From Chitinophagales bacterium (GTDB lineage: Bacteria > Bacteroidota > Bacteroidia > Chitinophagales > BACL12), in assembly GCA_014380545.1 (NCBI GenBank), contig JACMJP010000221.1, positions 1 through 6,341 of the forward strand: a stretch of 6,341 nt of DNA. Reading direction: 5' to 3'. Under the pieces are notes generated by a model. It had not been told where the DNA came from. It was given only the letters and a program-made list of their open reading frames with translations, and did not search any database. A program made the position numbers and the translations under genes. Shown here one piece after another: positions 1 through 6,341 of this stretch. Position 1 is the first letter of the stretch. Each line of letters opens with the position of its first letter.

Positions 1-230
1 ATGCAACATCAGAACAAGCGCAGGAAATGCATGCATATATAAGGTCATTAGTACAAACACAATTTGGTGATGCTATAGCTGATGCAATGAGAATTTTATA
101 TGGCGGAAGTGTAAAACCAAACAATGCAACAGCCTTATTTTCACAACCGGACATTGACGGGGGTTTAATTGGTGGCGCATCATTAATTGCAAAAGATTTT
201 TTATCTATAATAGAATCAGCAAGTGAATAA
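1..230 (+). CDS. tpiA: Triosephosphate isomerase, C-terminal 75 residues (5' end cut by window edge)
   Basis: Glycolytic/gluconeogenic enzyme of the cytosol that interconverts dihydroxyacetone phosphate and glyceraldehyde 3-phosphate. The reading frame is open from position 3 and ends at TAA 228-230. The visible part starts at ATSEQAQEMHAYIR, matching the family's conserved TP-x-QAQE-x-H-x-x-IR stretch just after the catalytic loop. It continues with ILYGGSVKPNN, then DGGLIGGASL, the glycine-rich loops that bind the substrate phosphate, and a final helix (AKDFLSIIESA). The catalytic Lys, His and Glu lie upstream of the window. About 175 of the usual ~250 residues are missing only because of the window edge; nothing suggests a broken gene. 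The 44-base gap to prmA has no terminator-like hairpin, so co-transcription is likely. The ATG at 27 is an internal methionine, not a start. Confidence 0.96.
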   Translation, partial: ATSEQAQEMHAYIRSLVQTQFGDAIADAMRILYGGSVKPNNATALFSQPDIDGGLIGGASLIAKDFLSIIESASE

Positions 231-274
231 CAAAAAATTTTAATATTTAAACAACTCACTACTCATCCAAAATA

Positions 275-1102
275 TTGAATTATTCAGAATATCATCTAAT
301 CGCAAAGGACGAGGCAACAGCAGAAATATTAATTGCCCTGCTGGCTGAATATGGTTTTGATACATTTGAGCAAAATGAAAGTGAAATATTTGCTTACATG
401 CCGGCTCAAAATATTTCCGATACAATAGAAGAAAAAATTATTGACCTTCAATTACAATTTCAATTTACCTATACCTCAAAAATATATGAAGACAAAAACT
501 GGAATGAGGAATGGGAGAAAAATTTCCAGCCAGTTGTAGTTGCAAATAAAGTTTTAATCAGGGCCCCATTTCATGATCAGGATAAAACTATTCCACATGA
601 AATAATTATTGAACCCCGCATGAGTTTCGGAACAGGGCATCATGCTTCTACTTATTTAATGATAGAACACATGCTGGAAATTGAATTTGCAAATAAAACA
701 GTTTGCGATGCCGGTTGCGGAACAGGAATACTGGCAATTTTTGCTGCATTGCAGGGCGCAAAACAAGTTTTAGCTTTTGATAATAATGAATGGGCTTATA
801 ATAATTCCATTGACAATAAGGGATTAAATAAAATTGACGAGGGCGTTATATTTGAATTAGCTGAATTAGATATTATGCAGCAAAAAGAATTTGATATTAT
901 TCTCGCCAACATAAATAAAACTATTATTATAGAAAATTTACCACTTTTCAAAAGCAGCCTGCTTATTAATGGCACACTGCTTCTCAGCGGTATTCTTATC
1001 AGTGATCTGCCGGATGTAATTGCCGAGGCAGTTAAACATGGCTTTCAACTCCGCAATTCAAAAACAAAGGATGATTGGGTTTGCGCTGAACTCGGCTTTT
1101 GA
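275..1102 (+). CDS. prmA: Ribosomal protein L11 methyltransferase, TTG start
   Basis: Cytosolic S-adenosylmethionine-dependent enzyme that methylates lysines and the N-terminus of ribosomal protein L11. The 275-residue product has the PrmA layout. An N-terminal substrate-recognition domain (about 1-75) is followed by WNEEWEKNFQP (76-86), the family signature IEPRMSFGTGHH (112-123), SAM-binding motif I DAGCGTGILA (145-154), the acidic end of the next strand (FDN, 168-170), ANINK (211-215) in the place of the usual catalytic-loop motif, and a C-terminal DDWVC (266-270). Length is slightly below the ~293 residues of the E. coli enzyme. Start choice: the frame is closed by TAA at 248-250, contains no ATG before codon 42, and the TTG at 275 gives MNYSEYHL, which looks like a normal PrmA N-terminus. 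ATA at 272 is a less likely alternative. There is no Shine-Dalgarno motif upstream. It follows tpiA by 44 bases. Confidence 0.95.
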   Translation: MNYSEYHLIAKDEATAEILIALLAEYGFDTFEQNESEIFAYMPAQNISDTIEEKIIDLQLQFQFTYTSKIYEDKNWNEEWEKNFQPVVVANKVLIRAPFHDQDKTIPHEIIIEPRMSFGTGHHASTYLMIEHMLEIEFANKTVCDAGCGTGILAIFAALQGAKQVLAFDNNEWAYNNSIDNKGLNKIDEGVIFELAELDIMQQKEFDIILANINKTIIIENLPLFKSSLLINGTLLLSGILISDLPDVIAEAVKHGFQLRNSKTKDDWVCAELGF

Positions 1103-1148
1103 TCTGTGGAAAACTTTTAACTTTTTTTATGAAATAAATTCAGCAATC

Positions 1149-1180
1149 TTGCATTTAAGTTAAGGCATTTTTTTATTTTG
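1149..1180 (+). promoter_or_regulatory. Possible Bacteroidota-type promoter for the 1499-residue gene
   Basis: The 107-base spacer 1103-1209 holds TTG at 1149-1151 and TATTTTG at 1174-1180, 22 bases apart. This resembles the Bacteroidota -33 (TTTG) / -7 (TAnnTTTG) pattern, but the -7 box is one base short and the -33 box is incomplete. Transcription would start roughly 20-25 bases before the ATG at 1210. Such AT-rich matches arise easily by chance, so this is only a candidate. No Shine-Dalgarno motif precedes the ATG. Confidence 0.22.
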
Positions 1181-1209
1181 AGAATCAAAGCAATACATAA
1201 TTTCAGAGC

Positions 1210-1266
1210 ATGAAAAAAATATTTTTCTTTACATATATTCTTCTCTCTTTTATTTCAGCATATACA
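1210..1266 (+). other. Signal peptide of the 1499-residue protein
   Basis: Residues 1-19 are a positively charged start (MKK), a hydrophobic core (IFFFTYILLSFIS) and a polar end (AYT) followed by Gln20. A Gln just after cleavage is common in Bacteroidota Sec leaders. There is no cysteine, so signal peptidase I rather than lipoprotein processing is expected. The exact cleavage site (after about residue 17-19) is estimated by eye. Confidence 0.85.
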
Positions 1267-4200
1267 CAGGTAAAAACATTTTCACCTGACCAGGAAACTT
1301 TCATGAAAGAGATGGGAAACTTTATGAGTGCAAATAATAATGAGGAGGGGAAAATTGCATTTAATGCTTTTGAAGATGAAGTTGAAAAAGGAAACCTTAC
1401 ACAGGAACAAATTGAGCAGTTAATTTCCATAAGCAATGACATGCTTGGAAAAAAGTTGCGCCCCTCTCCTGCCTTTGCCCATTTATTAAATGCTGTTACT
1501 GCATTTTTAGCAAGCGGCCAGTTAGAAGACACATATAATAATTGGATGCAGGTAAATAACGAATTATTGCAAAATGGGAAAAACCCTGTATTTATAAAAT
1601 GGCTTGAATTTTCAGGACCGTTTTTCGGAAAGAGTGCATTGTATGATTCCGAATCAAAAACATGGTATTACAATGCATTTGATTATAAAATGAAAGTTGT
1701 TGATGAGATACCGCAAATTCAATTTCCTACTGCTAATTTAAGTGGCACAACAACTAATGACCGGTTCTCTATTTCAGAAACGTCAGGAACATATTATCCA
1801 ACTGAAGAAGAATGGAAAGGAAAAAAAGGAATTGTTAACTGGATGCGGGCCGGCTTGGACAGTAATAATGTTTATGCAACATTACCTCCATCTTATAGAA
1901 TCATAATAAGTAAAAATGATTATAAAATTGATTCCGTAACTTTTTATTATATAGGTCAGTTACAAAAACCTTTGCTCGGAACATTTAATGATAAATTATT
2001 ATTAAATTTTAATCCCGAAAAAATTGAATATCCTCAATTCAAAAGTTATGATGCAAGTATTAAAATTAAAGACATTATTGACAGGGTTGATTATTACGGA
2101 AGTTTTTTTATTAAGGGACCTAATATTGCCGGCGCAGGTCAGGACAGTGCTTTAGCAAGGTTAGATTTTAGGGATATAAACGACCGGGTTTTAATGAGTG
2201 CACGGTCAAAAAGTTTTTTAATTAAACCCGATGCAATTTTTTCGCAGCATGCAGAAATTATTTTGCATATCAATAAAGATTCTATTTATCACCCTGACGC
2301 AAATTTGAATTTTGATGCGGTACACAGAACAGCAACAATTACAAGAGGAGAAATTGGAGCAAGCGGAAGTGCATTTTACAGTTCATACCATAAAATGGAT
2401 GCTGATGTTGATCAGATAGCATGGCCTGTTGATGACACTATCCTGGTAATGCGCAATGTAATTGGTGCGGGCCAAAAAAGATCTTATTTTGAAAGCGAAA
2501 ATTTATTCAGCAACGAATTATATACTTCCATCCAGGGAGTTTCGCCAGCAAATCCAATAGTATTATTTAAACGTTACAGCGAAAAAACAGGGACAAAAGA
2601 AATCCCTGCATCAGTTCTTGCTAAAGAAATTAATTCAACTTTAACAGTTGATGGTATCAGAACCTTGTTATATGAAATGATGAAAGAAGGGTTTTTATAT
2701 TTTGATGCTGAAACACAAATGGTAACATTAAAAGATAAAATATTTAATTATACAAACGCCTATACAGGTAAAAGGGATTATGATATTATCCAGATCATGA
2801 GTCAAACTGCAAAACCAAATGCAATATTTGATCTGAATAAAAAAAGCCTGCGGTTAGATGGCGTATCACAGGTATTTTTAAGTGACTCGCAATTTGTTTT
2901 ATTTTATCCTGATAGTGCTGCATTAGAAATAAGGAAAAACAGGGATATGTTTTTCAGCGGAAGAGTTGTGGGTGGAAACGCTGATTTTATAGGTAAATCT
3001 TTTTATTTCAGTTATGATACATTCGATATTAAAATGACGAATGTTGATTCAATGATCTTATATGTTGAATCAACAGAAGTAGATGAATTTGGCAACCCAT
3101 TATATCTGCCGGTTAAAACATCATTCAGTGTTTTGCAGGGGAAGATGCAAATTGATAAGGCAGATAATAAATCAAGTAAAAAGAAATGTCCGCAATATCC
3201 GCTTTTCATAAGTTATTCATCTTCCAAAGCTGATTATGAAAAAGCTGAAGTCTTCGATAGTGTTTATCAGAAGGATGAATTTTATTTTAAAGTTGATCCG
3301 TTCACAATTGAAAAATTAGATGAAGCAGATTATACAGTTATTAAATTCGGCGGTACGATGATAAGTGACGGAATATTCCCTGACTTTAAAGAACAATTAT
3401 CATTACAAAAAGACAGATCCCTTGGATTTAAAACAAAAACACCTGCAGAAGGATTTAAAATGTATGAAAGCCGTGGTATATTTAAAGACAGTATTTATTT
3501 AAGCAACCAGGGCTTCAGGGGAAGTGGAAATATTACTTTCATGGCAAGTAATTCATCAGGAAAAAATTTTATTTTCTTTCCTGATTCCACAATTGGAAAA
3601 GTAGATCAGTTTGCCGTTACCAAAACAGAAAAGGGTGTTCAGTTTCCCTCTGTTCAAAATACATATGTGAATATGAACTGGCGGCCTTATGATGATGATA
3701 TGCGTATTACACAGGGAGAAACACCTTTTAAATTTTTTGATGGTTATACAGTATTTAAAGGATATCTGGACATAACATCAAATGGGTTGGAAAGTACTGG
3801 TACAATGGAATGGTTAGATGTTGCACTATCTTCTGAAAAATTTACTTATGAATCAGAAAAAATGAAAAGTGATAATGCAGACATGAAAATACAATCTGTT
3901 GATCCTGATAAGTTAGCATTAAAATTAAATGATGTAAAAGCAGATGTAGATTTTAATAAAAAGATCGGAAATTTTAAATCGAATAACGATACTGTGATGA
4001 CAGAAATGCCTTACAACATGTACACAACAACCATTAATGAATTCAACTGGGACATGGAAGCGAAGATCCTTGATTTTAAATCTACAAATAAAAAATACGG
4101 TACATTTTACTCCACCAATAAAACCCAGGACGGTTTAAGTTTTGAAGGAACCAATGGAAAATTTGATATGAAAAATTATGTGCTCGGTATTGAAGGGGTA

Positions 4201-5709
4201 CCGCATATTGTAGTGGGCGATTCTCATCTGAAACCAGATAGCGGAAAAGTATTTGTAGAAGCTGAAGCAAAAATGCGCACATTAAAAAATGCAACAATAA
4301 TTGGTGATACATTATTTACATATCATATCATAAAGGGAGCAACAATAGATGTGTATGGTAAAAATGCAATAAAGGGAACAGGTTTTTATGATTATGTAAA
4401 TCCGAAAGTTGGTGCCCAAAAAATTCCACTTGAAGAAATAGGAATAAAAAAAACAATTGATTCACTTACAGATTATGAAAATTTCCAGGTATACGCAAAA
4501 GGATATGTAAGTGATAGCGCAAAATTTGTTTTGGAGAAGAATGTACATTTTAAGGGTGCTGTTGAACTAAATACACCCGATCAGTTTTTAAAATTTCGTG
4601 GATATACAAAATTAATTATTGCAGATACTTCAGATGAGTTTACAGCATGGTTCCGTATTGATGATTTTATTGATCCGGCAAATCCTGTTTTCAGTTTAGA
4701 ATATGCAAAGAATGAAAGTAATAATGATTCATTGTTCGCAGGAATTTTCCGCAATACTGATTCAATAGATCTGTATATGCGTATTATGGGAAAACGCAGG
4801 CAAAAAAATGATCCGATGATATTTGGTGCAAGAGGTCAGGGATATTATGATGAGCAAACAGATAAATTTTATTTTGGTAACCTTGATAAATTATTTGATG
4901 CTTCACAGCCCGGTGGAATTATGACTTATAATAATAAATCGGGTGAAATAATTTGTGAAGGCCCTATTTTGCTGGGATTAAAAACAGAGATCAGTGAAGT
5001 AAAATCTTATGGAACAATTCAAAAAACATTAAAAGACAGTGTGTTTAAAATTGATGCTGCCGTTGCAATTGCAGTTCCACTTCCTGAAGATCTTTTAAAA
5101 TCAATTGGTGAAATGTTATCTGCTGGCAATTCTGAATCAGCACCGATAGATTATTCTGCTGAACAAACTTTAATTTCAGCCCTAAACACAATTGCAACAG
5201 ATGCCAAGGAGGCTGAAAAATTAAATAAGAGTTTAAATGATATCGGTTATTTAGAGAAACCAAAGGATTCAAAATTTACAATCTTTACAAATAACATTAA
5301 TATGTTTTGGGATTCAAAAACAAAATCATTTATTTCATCTTCATCTGCAGGACAATTAATATGGTTTGGAAGCCAGCAATTTAACCAGGATATAAAATGT
5401 TATGTACAGTTTGGTAAAAAAACAAGTGGTGACTATTATACAATTTATTTTGAAACGCCTTATGAAGATTGGCTATACATTACCTATCGTATAGGACAAA
5501 TGAAAATTCTAACTTCTAATGATGATCTGAATGCAACAATATTAAATATGGATGCCAGTAAGAGAACAATTAAAAATGAGAATGGAAGAGATTTAGTATT
5601 TATGATTGAAAGCAAACCACAAGTTGGGAAATTTGTGCGCAAGATCCAGGCATACACAGGTGAAAGCGCTGACGATTCACCAATAGAAGATGACGATGAA
5701 GATGAATAA
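1210..5709 (+). CDS. Giant exported beta-rich repeat protein of unknown function (1499 residues)
   Basis: I do not recognise a named family. Residues 1-19 form a signal peptide, so the product is exported. Residues about 25-130 look helical (for example SPDQETFMKEMGNFM, QIEQLISISNDML). From about 143 the sequence is mostly alternating beta-strand with hairpin turns. It includes KPLLGTFNDK (253-262), SIYHPD (358-363), SAFYSSYH (387-394) and a short helical insert at 464-510. Two pairs of internal repeats are visible: 540-569 with 985-1011, and 757-822 with 848-915. A helical linker (about 1290-1345) precedes a last beta-rich domain (about 1356-1482). The tail (1488-1499) has 9 Asp/Glu in 12 residues. 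I find only three cysteines (660, 1249, 1397) and no lipobox, transmembrane helix after the leader, nucleotide-binding motif or obvious catalytic motif. A type IX secretion C-terminal domain is not apparent. The style recalls large uncharacterised Bacteroidota envelope proteins; the strand pattern weakly suggests OstA/LptA- or AsmA/TamB-like beta repeats, which is inference only. The ATG at 1210 directly starts the leader, so the start is secure. Confidence 0.93.
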   Translation: MKKIFFFTYILLSFISAYTQVKTFSPDQETFMKEMGNFMSANNNEEGKIAFNAFEDEVEKGNLTQEQIEQLISISNDMLGKKLRPSPAFAHLLNAVTAFLASGQLEDTYNNWMQVNNELLQNGKNPVFIKWLEFSGPFFGKSALYDSESKTWYYNAFDYKMKVVDEIPQIQFPTANLSGTTTNDRFSISETSGTYYPTEEEWKGKKGIVNWMRAGLDSNNVYATLPPSYRIIISKNDYKIDSVTFYYIGQLQKPLLGTFNDKLLLNFNPEKIEYPQFKSYDASIKIKDIIDRVDYYGSFFIKGPNIAGAGQDSALARLDFRDINDRVLMSARSKSFLIKPDAIFSQHAEIILHINKDSIYHPDANLNFDAVHRTATITRGEIGASGSAFYSSYHKMDADVDQIAWPVDDTILVMRNVIGAGQKRSYFESENLFSNELYTSIQGVSPANPIVLFKRYSEKTGTKEIPASVLAKEINSTLTVDGIRTLLYEMMKEGFLYFDAETQMVTLKDKIFNYTNAYTGKRDYDIIQIMSQTAKPNAIFDLNKKSLRLDGVSQVFLSDSQFVLFYPDSAALEIRKNRDMFFSGRVVGGNADFIGKSFYFSYDTFDIKMTNVDSMILYVESTEVDEFGNPLYLPVKTSFSVLQGKMQIDKADNKSSKKKCPQYPLFISYSSSKADYEKAEVFDSVYQKDEFYFKVDPFTIEKLDEADYTVIKFGGTMISDGIFPDFKEQLSLQKDRSLGFKTKTPAEGFKMYESRGIFKDSIYLSNQGFRGSGNITFMASNSSGKNFIFFPDSTIGKVDQFAVTKTEKGVQFPSVQNTYVNMNWRPYDDDMRITQGETPFKFFDGYTVFKGYLDITSNGLESTGTMEWLDVALSSEKFTYESEKMKSDNADMKIQSVDPDKLALKLNDVKADVDFNKKIGNFKSNNDTVMTEMPYNMYTTTINEFNWDMEAKILDFKSTNKKYGTFYSTNKTQDGLSFEGTNGKFDMKNYVLGIEGVPHIVVGDSHLKPDSGKVFVEAEAKMRTLKNATIIGDTLFTYHIIKGATIDVYGKNAIKGTGFYDYVNPKVGAQKIPLEEIGIKKTIDSLTDYENFQVYAKGYVSDSAKFVLEKNVHFKGAVELNTPDQFLKFRGYTKLIIADTSDEFTAWFRIDDFIDPANPVFSLEYAKNESNNDSLFAGIFRNTDSIDLYMRIMGKRRQKNDPMIFGARGQGYYDEQTDKFYFGNLDKLFDASQPGGIMTYNNKSGEIICEGPILLGLKTEISEVKSYGTIQKTLKDSVFKIDAAVAIAVPLPEDLLKSIGEMLSAGNSESAPIDYSAEQTLISALNTIATDAKEAEKLNKSLNDIGYLEKPKDSKFTIFTNNINMFWDSKTKSFISSSSAGQLIWFGSQQFNQDIKCYVQFGKKTSGDYYTIYFETPYEDWLYITYRIGQMKILTSNDDLNATILNMDASKRTIKNENGRDLVFMIESKPQVGKFVRKIQAYTGESADDSPIEDDDEDE
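2827..2916 (+). repeat. Internal protein repeat type 1, copy 1 (residues 540-569)
   Basis: Residues 540-569 begin FDLNKKSLRLDGVSQVFLSD and end in PDS. They align with 985-1011 through the shared pattern F-D-[LM]-x5-L-x-[LI]-[DE]-G-V-x2-[VI]-x3-D-S, then P-D-S. A two-residue gap before P-D-S is needed. The similarity is at protein level; the DNA copies are diverged, so this is an old duplication rather than a recent DNA repeat. Confidence 0.6.
3478..3675 (+). repeat. Internal protein repeat type 2, copy 1 (residues 757-822)
   Basis: Residues 757-822 start IFKDSIYLSNQGFRGSG. They align with 848-915 without a gap over about 45 residues at a fixed offset of 91: Phe758/849, Lys759/850, Gly768/859, Gly773/864, Ser782-783/873-874 region, Phe787/878 and the hydrophobic pair 801/892 and 803/894. 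A small insertion of one or two residues is needed after that. This looks like a unit of roughly 90 residues repeated in tandem. Confidence 0.6.
3751..3954 (+). repeat. Internal protein repeat type 2, copy 2 (residues 848-915)
   Basis: Residues 848-915 start VFKGYLDITSNGLESTG and are the second copy of the unit beginning at residue 757. The unit reads as strand, N-x-G-turn or N-G-turn, a second glycine five residues later, strand, then an aromatic strand start (FTYES) and a further strand (ADMKI). It directly follows the first copy with a spacer of about 25 residues. Confidence 0.6.
4162..4242 (+). repeat. Internal protein repeat type 1, copy 2 (residues 985-1011)
   Basis: Residues 985-1011 begin FDMKNYVLGIEGVPHIVVGD and end in KPDS. 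They match residues 540-569 at the aromatic-Asp start, the [DE]-G-V turn, the D-S pair and the P-D-S end. The copies lie about 445 residues apart, on either side of the two type 2 units. Confidence 0.6.
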
Positions 5710-5728
5710 TTAATTGGTTAAATTTTTG

Positions 5729-5762
5729 TTTGATTTCTGAAATATGAAAAATTGTATTTTTA
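5729..5762 (+). promoter_or_regulatory. Possible promoter for the M48 lipoprotein gene
   Basis: In the 70-base spacer 5710-5779, TTTG at 5729-5732 is followed 22 bases later by TATTTTTA at 5755-5762. This differs from the Bacteroidota -7 consensus TAnnTTTG only at the last base. A start point near 5769 would leave a leader of only about 10 bases. The spacer is very AT-rich, so chance matches are likely, and read-through from the upstream gene is equally possible because no clear terminator separates the two. Confidence 0.25.
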
Positions 5763-5779
5763 GAAAGAAAATATAAATT

Positions 5780-5830
5780 ATGAGAAAATCCATTATTATC
5801 GTACTGTTTGCAGCAATTATTGTTTCCTGC
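5780..5830 (+). other. Lipoprotein signal peptide and lipobox of the M48 protease
   Basis: MRK followed by a hydrophobic run and I-V-S-C at residues 14-17. The -1 Ser and the Cys fit signal peptidase II processing; Ile at -3 is less common than Leu but accepted. After Cys17 comes Ser-Lys rather than a run of acidic residues, so surface export by the Bacteroidota lipoprotein export signal is not evident. A periplasm-facing lipoprotein is the simpler reading. Confidence 0.8.
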
Positions 5831-6341
5831 AGCAAAGTTCCAATTACACAACGGAAGCAGGTAAGCCTGTTACCTGAAAGCGAAATGGTTGCCATGAGCC
5901 TCACAGCTTATAAAGATTTTTTAAATACAAATGCTGTTGTAGAATCAGGAAATGATGTTACAATGGTTAACAGAGTTGCTGATAATATTTCAAAATCAGT
6001 TGAAACAATTTTGAAACAACAGGGATATGAAGAAAGAATCGCAGATTTTAAATGGGAAGTAAATGTTGTTAAGAGCGATGAAATAAATGCATGGTGTATG
6101 CCCGGAGGAAAAATTATAGTATATACTGGCATATTGCCGATAACTAAAAATGAAACGGGATTAGCAGTTGTGATGGGGCATGAGGTTGCGCATGCTGTAG
6201 CAAGACATGGTAACGAACGTATGAGTCAGCAATTAGTAGCATATACCGGTTTTGCTGCTTTAGATATTGCGCTTGCAAATAAACCACAGCAGACAAGAGA
6301 TTTATTATTAACTGCGGTTGGTGTAGGTGCAACAGTTGGTG
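5780..6341 (+). CDS. M48-family zinc metalloprotease lipoprotein (3' end cut by window edge)
   Basis: The first 187 codons are present; the frame is still open at the right edge. Residues 1-17 form a lipoprotein leader ending in IIVSC with Cys17 as the lipidated residue. Next comes VPITQRKQVSLLPESE, the typical entry to bacterial M48 lipoproteins (usually VPITGRxQ). The peptidase domain shows NAWCMPGGKIIVYTGIL (103-119), matching the family's NAF-x-x-PGG strand, and the zinc/catalytic motif HEVAH (134-138), followed by AVARHGNERMS (139-149). His134 and His138 bind zinc and Glu135 is the general base; the third ligand, a downstream Glu, lies outside the window. Relatives include the LoiP/YcaL/BepA-type peptidases that degrade misfolded envelope proteins, but the substrate here is unknown. 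The ATG at 5780 is chosen because it starts the leader; the upstream bases are A-rich (AGAAAGAAAATATAAATT) with only a weak AGAAAG. It follows the giant exported protein by 70 bases. Confidence 0.93.
   Translation, partial: MRKSIIIVLFAAIIVSCSKVPITQRKQVSLLPESEMVAMSLTAYKDFLNTNAVVESGNDVTMVNRVADNISKSVETILKQQGYEERIADFKWEVNVVKSDEINAWCMPGGKIIVYTGILPITKNETGLAVVMGHEVAHAVARHGNERMSQQLVAYTGFAALDIALANKPQQTRDLLLTAVGVGATVG

Noticed and set aside
1103..1140. TTTG (end of prmA) and TAACTTTT as an alternative promoter
   Set aside because: Spacing of about 16 bases is short for the Bacteroidota pattern and the -7 box lacks its final G; weaker than the candidate closer to the start codon.
1150..1174. TGC...GCA arms followed by seven T (1168-1174), a possible terminator after prmA
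   Set aside because: Only three consecutive base pairs at the stem base, with mismatches and a few A-T pairs above. Too weak to call a rho-independent terminator.
1203..1532. Open frame of 109 codons on the minus strand
   Set aside because: It lies antisense to the signal peptide and N-terminus of the giant protein, has no family resemblance, and is a shadow of that gene's base composition.
1210..5709. Giant protein as an autotransporter, TonB-dependent receptor or T9SS cargo
   Set aside because: No TonB box or plug domain, no apparent C-terminal barrel ending in an aromatic residue (the end is acidic), and no recognisable T9SS sorting domain.
5708..5728. AT-rich palindromic run (AATTAATT) and a T run just after the giant gene
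   Set aside because: No G-C stem is present; it is simple AT-rich sequence and does not form a credible terminator hairpin.
5600..6332. Several minus-strand open frames of 62-83 codons over the end of the giant gene and the M48 gene
   Set aside because: The plus strand encodes a clear lipoprotein leader and HExxH peptidase here; the antisense frames show low-complexity, unlikely proteins.

Overview
The window looks like an ordinary chromosomal stretch of an AT-rich member of the Bacteroidota. The evidence is a low-GC sequence with A/T-ending codons, spacers without Shine-Dalgarno motifs, a tpiA-prmA gene pair, and a very long secreted protein with a Bacteroidota-style leader. The genus cannot be named. 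All supported genes are on the + strand. There is no RNA gene, CRISPR array, insertion sequence, integrase or other sign of mobility.

Layout: (1) Positions 1-230 hold the last 75 codons of triosephosphate isomerase, cut by the window's left edge. (2) Positions 275-1102 hold prmA, the ribosomal protein L11 methyltransferase, complete, most likely starting at a TTG codon 44 bases after tpiA and probably in the same transcript. (3) A 107-base AT-rich spacer may carry a weak Bacteroidota-type promoter. (4) Positions 1210-5709 hold one 1499-residue exported protein of unknown function. It has a signal peptide, a helical N-terminal part, then mostly beta-strand sequence with degenerate internal repeats, and a very acidic C-terminal tail. 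(5) After 70 bases, 5780 to the right edge holds the first 187 codons of an M48-family zinc metalloprotease made as a lipoprotein, with its HExxH site visible. No gene-free stretch exceeds 107 bases.

The first two genes are housekeeping (glycolysis and ribosomal protein modification). The last two both encode envelope proteins: a giant repeat-bearing secreted protein followed by a lipoprotein peptidase whose relatives handle envelope-protein quality control. The pairing suggests, but does not prove, a shared envelope job. The giant protein is the only part of the window that is not readily explained. Its internal duplications, visible directly in the translation, are the most useful lead. I see no clear evidence for a wholly new multi-gene system.
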